A DNA stretch of 5,508 nucleotides from NCBI GenBank assembly GCA_020444775.1, contig JAGRHX010000904.1, forward strand, positions 1 to 5,508, read 5' to 3'. The position numbers and the translations under genes were made by a program. The DNA comes from Gammaproteobacteria bacterium (GTDB lineage: Bacteria; Pseudomonadota; Gammaproteobacteria; HK1). This document shows positions 1 to 5,364 of the stretch, in pieces (positions within the stretch are counted from its first letter, which is position 1; the number at the start of each line of letters is the position of its first letter). A model generated the notes under the pieces. That model was not told the origin of the DNA and made no database searches. It saw only the letters and a list, made by a program, of their open reading frames with translations.

Positions 1-72
1 CTCGACCTTCATGCAGAACGGGCTGAGGTTGGGCAGCCCGTGCGCGGTGGGATACTGCAACAACGTGATCAT
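1..72 (-). CDS. Glutathione S-transferase-like protein, N-terminal 24 residues (cut by window edge)
   Basis: The minus strand from 72 to 1 reads an open frame of 24 codons beginning MITLLQYPTAHGLPNLSPFC. The opening beta strand (MITLLQYP) followed by LPNLSPFCMKVE fits the start of the thioredoxin-like N-terminal domain of the GST superfamily. There a Ser/Pro-Phe-Cys segment sits at the start of the first helix, where the glutathione-contacting Ser or Cys lies (here S17 and C20). The ATG at 72 is preceded by AGGA (plus-strand 81-84) with 8 nt spacing, which decides the start. The rest of the gene lies outside the window. It is separated from the upstream decarboxylase genes by a strong hairpin and has its own -10-like box, so it is probably an independent unit. 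The family call rests on only 24 residues. A metaxin-like or other thioredoxin-fold relative is possible, and no substrate can be inferred. Confidence 0.7.
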   Translation of the reverse strand, partial: MITLLQYPTAHGLPNLSPFCMKVE

Positions 73-80
73 CTGGACGA

Positions 81-84
81 TCCT
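81..84 (-). promoter_or_regulatory. Ribosome binding site of the GST-like gene
   Basis: The minus strand reads AGGA here, 8 nt before the ATG at 72. It supports this ATG as the start of a gene too short to be recognised by length alone. Confidence 0.55.
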
Positions 85-181
85 GGGCGTCAACCCGGTG
101 GCCACGAACCGAGCGAACGGTTGCTCGTCGATGCCTCGACCGGGCCCGTCCGGTGCCGGCTACGAAGCATCGTCACCCCCG

Positions 182-187
182 AGTATA
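182..187 (-). promoter_or_regulatory. Candidate -10 box for the GST-like gene
   Basis: The minus strand reads TATACT, one mismatch from the sigma-70 -10 consensus, in otherwise very GC-rich DNA. It lies about 110 nt upstream of the GST-like start and just downstream of the operon-end hairpin. No good -35 is present: the closest candidate is TTTGCG with a short 15-nt spacer. This would fit either an activator-dependent promoter or a chance match. Transcription from here would give a leader of about 100 nt. Confidence 0.35.
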
Positions 188-215
188 CGCCGCGGCGCGG
201 TGCGCAAATCTCCGA

Positions 216-259
216 GTGCGACCGCACGCGCGCGGAGCCCGCTCACGGGGTCCGCGCGC
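216..259 (-). terminator. Strong compound hairpin, probable operon terminator
   Basis: The plus strand carries a perfect 9-bp inverted repeat, GCGCGCGGA (228-236) and TCCGCGCGC (251-259). A nested 4-bp stem, CCCG (238-241) with CGGG (246-249), sits inside it and closes a CTCA tetraloop, leaving a single mismatch pair (237/250). Directly next to it is a second palindrome, GTGCG-AC-CGCAC (216-227). The structure begins 10 nt beyond the stop codon of the decarboxylase PP-domain gene, where an operon end is expected. There is no proper U-tract on either strand: minus-strand transcription reaches only a TTT at about 203-205. It may therefore be a non-canonical or Rho-assisted terminator, or a 3'-end stabilising structure. 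Confidence 0.6.
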
Positions 260-269
260 CGAGGATCGC

Positions 270-869
270 TCAGTCCGCGACACGACCCAGCAACGCACGC
301 CGGAAGCGGACCCGGCAGGAGGAAGGGTCCATGTCGCGCTTGAACTTCGGCGATTCACTGGTCGTGACCCGCATCAACACGAAGCTGGCGCCGTTACCTT
401 CTCGCAGCAGCTTGGCGCCGGCTTCCAGGTCTGCCTCGGTCTCGACCGTGCGCGTCGCGCTGATGCCGGAGCCACGCGCAATGGCCTCTAGATCGACGCC
501 CTTGCTGGTGTGGCTCTGCTGCCAGCCGGTCTCACCGTAGTGGCCGTTGTCCACACACAGGATCGAGAGGTTGGGCGGGTTCAGCACGCCGACCGTGGAC
601 AGGGTGCCGACGTTCATCAGCAGCTCCCCGTCACCGGTGACCACCAGCACACGCCGCTCGGGCTGCGCCAGGGCCAGACCCAACCCCATCGCGGTGGCGG
701 CGCCCATCGCGCCCGCCATCGTGTAGACATGGTCACCGTCCTTGGTCAGAAAGCCGAGATCGCGCGCGGTGCCGGCAAGGCCCGTGACGATCAAGAAGTC
801 TTCGTGATTGCCCAGGATCGCAGGTATGGCCTGATTGCGATCGAGCTCGTAGGTGGGTTGCTTGGACAT
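270..869 (-). CDS. Thiamine-diphosphate decarboxylase, PP-domain subunit (sulfopyruvate/phosphonopyruvate decarboxylase beta type, ComE-like)
   Basis: This 199-residue protein is the diphosphate-binding half of a split 2-oxo-acid decarboxylase. The ThDP/Mg motif is clear: GDG at 79-81, followed after 26 residues by N108 (CVDNGHYGETG), matching the family GDG-x(24-28)-N pattern. The preceding stretch GAMGAATAMGLGLAL (53-67) and the following GELLMNVGTLSTV (81-93) are typical of this domain. A stand-alone PP subunit is expected to pair with a Pyr-domain subunit, encoded 44 nt upstream, to form an alpha/beta enzyme with active sites at the interface. Known relatives decarboxylate 3-sulfopyruvate or 3-phosphonopyruvate to the aldehyde, but residues alone do not fix the substrate. 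The ATG at 869 has GGGGA at 880-884 (10 nt spacing) and GGAAA closer in. The last 20 or so residues are Arg-rich (CRVRFRRALLGRVAD) and may be a lineage-specific tail. It is the last gene of the operon. Confidence 0.85.
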   Translation of the reverse strand: MSKQPTYELDRNQAIPAILGNHEDFLIVTGLAGTARDLGFLTKDGDHVYTMAGAMGAATAMGLGLALAQPERRVLVVTGDGELLMNVGTLSTVGVLNPPNLSILCVDNGHYGETGWQQSHTSKGVDLEAIARGSGISATRTVETEADLEAGAKLLREGNGASFVLMRVTTSESPKFKRDMDPSSCRVRFRRALLGRVAD

Positions 870-913
870 GATTTCCGGGTCCCCGTAACGTAGAGGTAGA
901 ACTTCCAGGGGTT

Positions 914-1438
914 CTAGAATTTCTTGGCGCCAATCAGCTTCTGGGTGAGCAGCACCGCGACCGCTTCACCAGACTGATAGGCCATGGTGCAGGCGGCCTG
1001 CACCGTGGGAGCGACCTCTTCGGGGGTCTCGCAGCGCAGCACGACGAAGCCCATGGTCTCGAGGATCTCAGGTGTTGCCTGCCCCATCGGCATCTGCCAG
1101 GGGTTTCCCTCGCCAAACTCCCCACGCATGCTGAGGATGGTGAGGAAGGGGAACTTGCCGCCTTTGATCAGCGAGAAGAAGTTCACGCAGTTGCCGAGCC
1201 CGCTGGACTGCATGAGCAGCACCGAGCGCGCGCCACCCAGATGCGCGCCGGCGGCCATGGCGACACCTTCTTCCTCGGTAGTCAGAGCCACGGAGTGCGC
1301 GTCCGCGTCGGCGATGGAGCGGTTGATTGCCACTTTGTGGCCGGCGTCCGGCACGTAGCTGAACTGGGTTACGTCGTTGGCCCGGAGCACGTCGTAGAGC
1401 TCGTCGGGCCAGGTCGGGGTGGTGTTGGTCTGGCTCAT
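914..1438 (-). CDS. Thiamine-diphosphate decarboxylase, Pyr-domain subunit (sulfopyruvate decarboxylase alpha type, ComD-like)
   Basis: This 174-residue protein is the pyrimidine-binding half of the decarboxylase. It shows the motif TEEEGVAMAAGAHLGG (54-69). By the usual E-x-x-A/G spacing, E55 should be the glutamate that activates the ThDP aminopyrimidine. It is followed by LLMQSSGLGNCVN (74-86), a hallmark of ComD-like subunits, and by GEFGEGNPWQMPMG (106-119). Length and order fit the alpha subunit of sulfopyruvate decarboxylase, which needs the partner encoded 44 nt downstream. I chose the ATG at 1438. The frame stays open up to a GTG at 1510, but the 24 extra residues do not look like a domain start and have no Shine-Dalgarno. 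The chosen ATG also has only a poor purine stretch upstream (CACGAA), so the start is less secure than the family. It is preceded by a 142-nt gap after the aldolase gene. Confidence 0.85.
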   Translation of the reverse strand: MSQTNTTPTWPDELYDVLRANDVTQFSYVPDAGHKVAINRSIADADAHSVALTTEEEGVAMAAGAHLGGARSVLLMQSSGLGNCVNFFSLIKGGKFPFLTILSMRGEFGEGNPWQMPMGQATPEILETMGFVVLRCETPEEVAPTVQAACTMAYQSGEAVAVLLTQKLIGAKKF

Positions 1439-1580
1439 TTCGTGACGCTGTATCGAATGGTGGTATGAATCGTTCGCAACGGGTGCTCTGGTCTCTCCGC
1501 GCACAGGCACCAGCGTGGGTTAGCGAGCATACACGAAACCCGGCCGCCGCCGTTCGCGGTGGTCGTCGGGGGCCGCGCTC
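1439..1580. other. 142-nt gap inside the operon
   Basis: This stretch separates the aldolase stop from the decarboxylase alpha start and is longer than expected in a tight operon. I see no convincing terminator, no good sigma-70 promoter and no small gene with a ribosome binding site. A weak GGTGC (1481-1485)/GCACC (1507-1511) inverted repeat is present. An internal promoter for the decarboxylase pair is possible but not shown. Confidence 0.4.
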
Positions 1581-2366
1581 TCAGCTTCGGTAAGCCGGCT
1601 CCTGGGCATCCAGCATGCGGCGCAGCGCGCCGAAATGTCGCGCCGCCAGCTTCGGGCCGTCCTCGCCCATCTGCTCACGCACCTTGTCGCGCACCGCATC
1701 GGAGATCTTGCGCAGCCGACCACCGGTGGAACGGGCCAGCACCTGGAACTGCGCGGCACGCTCCAGGTAATAGAGATCGTTGAAGGCACGCTCGACGCTG
1801 GGGCCGGTCACCACGACCCCGTGGCTGGCCAGCATCAGCACGCTGCGATTGCCGATCCGGGCGGCCATCCGTTCGCCTTCGGACTCGTCCAGCGCCAGGC
1901 CCTGGTAGTCGCGGTCGTAGGCGATACGCTCGTCGAACATCAACGCGTTCTGTTCGCACATCTGCAGCTCACCGTCCTCGAGCAGGGTCAGCGCCGTGGC
2001 GTAGGGCATGTGGGTATGCAGGACCACGGTCGCGTTCGGCACCAGCCGATGGATCGGCGCATGGATGCAAAAGGCGGTGGTCTCGACGCTGTTCTCGCCC
2101 TCGAGAACATTGCCGGCGCTGTCACACAGCACCAGCGAGGAGGCGGTGATTTCCGACCAGTGCCAGCCGTAGGGGTTGATGAGGAAGCGGTTGCCGCGTG
2201 CCACGCCGTCCGCGTCGGGAACGGCGACCGAGAAGTGATTGTCCACGCCCTCGTGCAGCCCCAGGCGTGCCGCCCAGCGTAGCGCGCAGGCCAGGTCGAC
2301 CCGCAGGCTCTGCAGATCGGTGCTCGGTTGCGAGAAGTTGGCGTCAGCGGTCGCGATTGCGGACAT
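1581..2366 (-). CDS. Class II aldolase/adducin-family protein
   Basis: This 261-residue protein has the metal-binding signature of class II (zinc-type) aldolases: H117 and H119 in VVLHTHMPYATALT, and H182 in LASHGVVVTG. E95 in the segment NSVETTAFCIHAPIHR occupies the place of the catalytic glutamate of fuculose-phosphate aldolase. The N-terminal part (GVDNHFSVAVPD at 40-51 and FLINPYGWHWSEITASSLV at 61-79) is typical of the adducin-like branch found in many proteobacterial catabolic clusters. The family catalyses reversible C-C cleavage, and some members act as dehydratases or decarboxylases instead, so the reaction is not fixed. It probably acts in the cytoplasm as an oligomer. The ATG at 2366 is supported by GGAG at 2376-2379 with 9 nt spacing. 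The gene lies third in the operon, between the PLP enzyme and the decarboxylase subunits. Specific substrate unknown. Confidence 0.88.
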   Translation of the reverse strand: MSAIATADANFSQPSTDLQSLRVDLACALRWAARLGLHEGVDNHFSVAVPDADGVARGNRFLINPYGWHWSEITASSLVLCDSAGNVLEGENSVETTAFCIHAPIHRLVPNATVVLHTHMPYATALTLLEDGELQMCEQNALMFDERIAYDRDYQGLALDESEGERMAARIGNRSVLMLASHGVVVTGPSVERAFNDLYYLERAAQFQVLARSTGGRLRKISDAVRDKVREQMGEDGPKLAARHFGALRRMLDAQEPAYRS

Positions 2367-2399
2367 GGCGTCGGTCTCCAGATGTTGATGATTTCAGGA

Positions 2400-2416
2400 G
2401 CCGGATGCTGCCGGAT
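2400..2416. repeat. GCCGGAT direct repeat pair, 10-bp phase
   Basis: GCCGGAT occurs at 2400-2406 and again at 2410-2416, one helical turn apart, about 34-50 bp upstream of the aldolase start. The spacing would suit a DNA-binding protein, but a 7-bp repeat can arise by chance in GC-rich DNA. Confidence 0.35.
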
Positions 2417-2446
2417 CCTGGTGTTTCGTGTGTGGGGCACGCTCAG

Positions 2447-2504
2447 CCGACACGCGGGCGCCACACGCCTGCGCTCTTCTCGGTGCTCTCCGGCCCGACA
2501 CGCG
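2447..2504. repeat. CCGACACGCG direct repeat pair
   Basis: The 10-mer CCGACACGCG is present at 2447-2456 and 2495-2504, 48 bp apart, just beyond the stop codon of the PLP enzyme. Its role is unknown; it could be a chance repeat in a GC-rich spacer. Confidence 0.4.
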
Positions 2505-2510
2505 TACGCT

Positions 2511-3674
2511 TCAGGCGCCGCCGTCGAGGGCCTGGTCGATGTCCTCGATGAGATCCTCCACCGCCTCGATGCCCACCGACAGGCGCAGCAGGTTGACCGG
2601 CGTGGGCGAGCTCGGGCCCTCGATGCTGGCACGATGCTCGACCAGGCTCTCGACCCCGCCCAGCGAGGTCGCCCTGACGAAGATGCGCATGCGGGTGGCG
2701 ACGCGCAAGGCATCGTCGAAGCCGCCCTCGACCAGCAGCGACAACATGCCGCCGAAACCGGCACGCATCTGCCGCCGTGCAACCGGGTGAGAGGGGTCGG
2801 TGGCAAGTCCCGGGTAGCGCACCGCCTCGAGTCGCGGGTCCTTTTCGAATCGTCTGGCGATCTCGAGCGCGTTTGCGCTGGCGCGCTCGAAGCGGATGGA
2901 CAGGGTGCGCATGCCACGCAGCAGCAGCCAGGCCTCGAAAGGCCCGAGGATACCGCCCATCAGTGCCCGCTGCGCCGCGATCTCCCGCCAGCGCTCGTCG
3001 TCCCGCGCGCCGATCAGCGCGCCCGCGACCACGTCGCTGTGCCCGTTCAGATATTTGGTGGCGGAGTGGAACACCAGATCGGCGCCGTGTTCCAGCGGTC
3101 GGGTGGTGACCGGCGGTGACACGGTTGAGTCCACGCACAGCAGCGCGCCGGCGGCATGCGCGATCTCGGCCGCCCGGGCGATGTCGATGACGTCCCAGGT
3201 GGGATTGGTCGCGGTCTCGATCCAGACGATGTCGGTGCTACCTGGACGGATGGCACGCGCCAGTGCCTCGGGATCGGTGGCGTCGAACAGGCTGAGTGAG
3301 ATGCCACGCTTCGCACCGAGCTGTCGGAACCACTGCTGCGCGACGAAATACATGATTCGCGGCGCGACGATATGTGCACCGCTTGGCACGGTCTCGAACA
3401 GCGCCACGATCGCCGCAAGTCCAGAGCTGAAGACGCTGGCTCGTGCTCCACCCTCCAGGCTGCATAGCAGCGATTCGACCTGGGCATAGATGGGCGCGTG
3501 GTCGCGGCCGTAGACGTGACCAGCTGGCAGCTCGTAGTGTTCGTCACGGGCAAAGGTGGTGGAGGGCTGCAGCGGCGGCACGATGCCACCGCTGGACGGA
3601 TCCACGTAGTGACCGAGCTGGGCGAGCAGGGTCTGCATGGCGCGCGGTCGGTTGTCGCCATCCCGATCACTCAT
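2511..3674 (-). CDS. Cys/Met-metabolism PLP-dependent enzyme (trans-sulfuration family)
   Basis: This 387-residue protein has the length and full motif set of the cystathionine gamma-synthase / gamma-lyase / methionine gamma-lyase family. Visible are Y55 and R57 (VYGRDHAP, phosphate contacts from the neighbouring subunit), SSGLAA (83-88, phosphate loop), Y109 (ring-stacking tyrosine position), TATNPT (154-159), D182 (pyridine nitrogen), K207 in HSATKYLNGHSD (Schiff base), SLGGVESL (337-344) and R364 in LLRLSVGIE (substrate carboxylate). Family reactions are beta or gamma elimination or replacement at sulfur amino acids and homoserine esters. Residues that separate the subtypes are unusual: T336 replaces the glutamate of cystathionine lyases before SLGG, and V111 lies where methionine gamma-lyases have cysteine, so I do not name the substrate. 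I prefer the ATG at 3674, with GGAG at 3686-3689 (11 nt spacing). A GTG at 3686 would overlap that site. The gene starts 51 nt after the MmgE/PrpD gene. Confidence 0.88.
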   Translation of the reverse strand: MSDRDGDNRPRAMQTLLAQLGHYVDPSSGGIVPPLQPSTTFARDEHYELPAGHVYGRDHAPIYAQVESLLCSLEGGARASVFSSGLAAIVALFETVPSGAHIVAPRIMYFVAQQWFRQLGAKRGISLSLFDATDPEALARAIRPGSTDIVWIETATNPTWDVIDIARAAEIAHAAGALLCVDSTVSPPVTTRPLEHGADLVFHSATKYLNGHSDVVAGALIGARDDERWREIAAQRALMGGILGPFEAWLLLRGMRTLSIRFERASANALEIARRFEKDPRLEAVRYPGLATDPSHPVARRQMRAGFGGMLSLLVEGGFDDALRVATRMRIFVRATSLGGVESLVEHRASIEGPSSPTPVNLLRLSVGIEAVEDLIEDIDQALDGGA

Positions 3675-3725
3675 GACCGCGACCACTCCAGGCCGGCTGA
3701 TGGCTGTACGTGTGCCGGGTGCATC

Positions 3726-5063
3726 TCAGACCGCCAGCTCGAGCGCCCGCCGCAAGCTGCCCGGTTTCTGGAACTCGCGAAGGGTCTGGAACAGGCTATG
3801 CGTACGCTCGCCGAGCTGCGGCTCGACCAGCGGCTCGAACTTGCGTGCAAGATCCGGCCAACGCATCGGATTCTCGGGGTTGCCGAGCGATACCTCGACG
3901 CTGGCGTCGAGTCGCTGGCCATCGTCGAGCAACACGCTGACCCGGGCCGCCGGCGGCTCCAGCGTGTCGTCGGCGAGCAGCTCAGTGCGTGCCTCGAGCG
4001 CGCGAATGGCCGGATCCTCGAGCCGGCTCTCACTGAAATCCGATTCGCTGGCAAGGTGTCCGCGCAGTGCCAGGCTGACGCAGAAGCTGGTGCTGAACTT
4101 GCCTTCCAGCGGCGTTCCGGGAGCACGTTTGTTGGCTACCTTGCTGGCCAGGGGCGTTGCTACCACCGACACCGAGCTGATGCCGTGATTGCCGATCCGC
4201 CCGCTCAGATCGCGGGCACAATCGATGGAGGCATGGGTCAGGCCGCAACAGGCGTAGGGCTTGAGCGCGTTGTGCTCCAGCTCGTAGTGCTCGCCCAGAC
4301 CATCCAGACGCATACGTGCCGAGCCATCCTGGACCAGGGCGCTCGCCAGGCTGCGCTCGTCGTCCAGGATCATCTCAGAGCCCTGGAAGCCGGCGCGTGC
4401 GAGCTCCGCCGCGAGCACGCCGTCCATCGCCGCCTTGCCGGCGTGGAACGGCTTGGCCATCGTGCCGAAGGAGGCGGTGAGACCCGAGGTCTGGGTCGCC
4501 GCGACCGCGATCGCGTGCTGCATACGGCCGGGCTCGAGCCCCATCAGCACCCCGGCGGCGATCGCGGCGCTGAGACGACCGTGCACGCCGGTGGAGTGCC
4601 AGCCGCGATCGGTGATCGCCTTGCCCATGCCATTGCTGCCGAGCCGTGCGCTCACCTCGAACGCGGTGACGAAGGCCTCCAGCATTCGCCGCTCGTTCGC
4701 GCCGACCGCCGGCGCCACCGCCAGGATCGCCGCCCAGGTCGGCGCGCTCAGATGCGACAGCGACGGGAAATGCAGGTCGTCGAAGTCCAGACAATGTGCC
4801 AAGGTGCCATTCACCAGGGCCGCGGCAACGGGCGATCCGCGGCCACCGGTGAGCAGGGGCGATGGGCCCTGCATGCCCCATCCCTTCACCACCTCGGCGA
4901 CCCGCAGTGCCGGCTCGGCCTGCCGCGCGCCCAGCGTCACACAGAACCAATCGACCAGATTCATCGCCGCCAGATCGGCAATGTGCGTGGGCAGCGGGCG
5001 ATCGGCGCTGGACGCGGCGAAGCTGGCGGCGCGCTGCAGCAGGGTCGGCTCGGGCTGGCTCAT
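3726..5063 (-). CDS. MmgE/PrpD-family protein
   Basis: This 445-residue protein is full length for the MmgE/PrpD family, which includes 2-methylcitrate dehydratase and cis-aconitate decarboxylase. Family landmarks appear in order: an N-terminal helical domain with AHCLDFDDLH (89-98) and a following SLSH; RGWHSTGVHG (153-162); the active-site region MAKPFHAGKAAMDG (202-215); and LKPYACCGLTHASID (267-281), then the smaller C-terminal domain. Members add or remove water, or remove CO2, on substituted tri- or dicarboxylic acids and need no metal. Many copies in catabolic clusters have unknown substrates. No prpB or prpC is visible, so a methylcitrate-cycle role is not supported by the context here. 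The ATG at 5063 has a very good Shine-Dalgarno, AGGAG at 5073-5077 with 9 nt spacing. An in-frame TTG at 5117 would add 18 residues and is less likely. It is the first gene of the operon, and the PLP-enzyme gene follows after 51 nt. Confidence 0.88.
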   Translation of the reverse strand: MSQPEPTLLQRAASFAASSADRPLPTHIADLAAMNLVDWFCVTLGARQAEPALRVAEVVKGWGMQGPSPLLTGGRGSPVAAALVNGTLAHCLDFDDLHFPSLSHLSAPTWAAILAVAPAVGANERRMLEAFVTAFEVSARLGSNGMGKAITDRGWHSTGVHGRLSAAIAAGVLMGLEPGRMQHAIAVAATQTSGLTASFGTMAKPFHAGKAAMDGVLAAELARAGFQGSEMILDDERSLASALVQDGSARMRLDGLGEHYELEHNALKPYACCGLTHASIDCARDLSGRIGNHGISSVSVVATPLASKVANKRAPGTPLEGKFSTSFCVSLALRGHLASESDFSESRLEDPAIRALEARTELLADDTLEPPAARVSVLLDDGQRLDASVEVSLGNPENPMRWPDLARKFEPLVEPQLGERTHSLFQTLREFQKPGSLRRALELAV

Positions 5064-5072
5064 GAGCGGGTT

Positions 5073-5077
5073 CTCCT
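5073..5077 (-). promoter_or_regulatory. Ribosome binding site deciding the MmgE/PrpD start
   Basis: The minus strand reads AGGAG, 9 nt before the ATG at 5063. It rules in favour of this ATG over the upstream in-frame TTG at 5117, which has no such site. Confidence 0.7.
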
Positions 5078-5235
5078 GATCGCTTTGTGATGGGCTGAGT
5101 GTGTGGGAAACGGCCAACGCGGGCTAGCGACCCGGTGTGGGCCGGGCCCGATGGGCCGCGTAGGCCAGTGGCCCGCGTCGCCGCGCGTGGTCCCGGGACG
5201 TTCGCGGTCACGATATAACCACCCTGTTCGGCGGT

Positions 5236-5253
5236 CCACGGCCAGCCACGGCC
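5236..5253. repeat. CCACGGCC direct repeat pair
   Basis: CCACGGCC occurs at 5236-5243 and 5246-5253 with a 10-bp period. The second copy shares its last four bases with the 12-bp tandem repeat that follows, so the two sets form one block in the divergent control region. Confidence 0.6.
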
Positions 5254-5273
5254 TGTCGAGGGGCCTGTCGAGG
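5250..5273. repeat. Perfect 12-bp tandem duplication
   Basis: GGCCTGTCGAGG at 5250-5261 is repeated exactly at 5262-5273 with no gap. It lies between the two start codons, about 90 bp before the HyuA-like start. It could be paired half-sites for a regulator of one or both units, or a recent slippage duplication. Confidence 0.75.
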
Positions 5274-5364
5274 ATCGTGTTCGCATCCGCTGGCTTGGTT
5301 TACATTCGACCGTTCCCAGGGCGACCGCGCACAGGGCCCGTAACGACCAGGCGGTGTTGACGAC

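Larger units (their letters stand above)
2367..2510. other. 144-nt gap inside the operon with two sets of direct repeats
   Basis: This gap lies between the PLP-enzyme stop and the aldolase start. It contains the aldolase ribosome binding site, a GCCGGAT repeat pair at 10-bp spacing and a CCGACACGCG repeat pair 48 bp apart. No terminator with a T-run and no clear -10/-35 pair is visible. It is a candidate for an internal promoter or a regulator site. Confidence 0.4.
5064..5364. promoter_or_regulatory. Divergent intergenic control region
   Basis: These 301 bp separate the divergent MmgE/PrpD and HyuA-like starts and contain no gene I can support. The only AT-rich spot in the middle is 5211-5220. 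There the plus strand reads TATAAC (5214-5219, one mismatch from a -10 box) and the minus strand reads TATATC over nearly the same bases. Neither has a good -35, which fits activator-dependent promoters. A second -10-like TACATT is at 5301-5306 on the plus strand. The side nearer MmgE/PrpD holds GGGCC/GGCCC-rich sequence including the palindrome CGGGCCCG (5143-5150). The stacked direct repeats at 5236-5273 lie just downstream of TATAAC for plus-strand transcription and are plausible regulator sites. Confidence 0.55.

Noticed and set aside
40..540. Plus-strand open frames in the left 540 bases
   Set aside because: They run across the hairpin and into the antisense of the decarboxylase gene, with no motif or ribosome binding site. 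The minus-strand GST-like start explains the leftmost bases better.
1439..1510. N-terminal extension of the decarboxylase alpha subunit from a GTG at 1510
   Set aside because: There is no Shine-Dalgarno before the GTG, and the 24 extra residues do not resemble the family start.
1551..1560. CGTTCGCGGT shared with 5199-5208 in the divergent region
   Set aside because: A single 10-bp match in GC-rich DNA of this length is not convincing as a common operator, and the two sites sit in different contexts.
1988..2917. A 309-codon minus-strand frame overlapping the PLP enzyme and the aldolase genes
   Set aside because: The product is Arg-, Pro-, Ser- and Cys-rich and has no motifs. It spans two well-supported genes and their gap in another frame.
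2328..3119. A 263-codon plus-strand frame opposite the PLP enzyme
   Set aside because: Antisense shadow: no motif, skewed composition, and it overlaps a gene with intact catalytic residues.
3498..5090. A 530-codon plus-strand open frame opposite the MmgE/PrpD gene
   Set aside because: Its translation is low-complexity and rich in Arg, Gly, His and Gln, with no domain motif. It is the antisense shadow of a GC-rich gene whose minus-strand product has full family motifs and a strong ribosome binding site.
4375..5286. A 303-codon minus-strand frame across the MmgE/PrpD start region
   Set aside because: It is Arg- and Gly-rich with no recognisable domain, out of frame with the motif-bearing MmgE/PrpD product.
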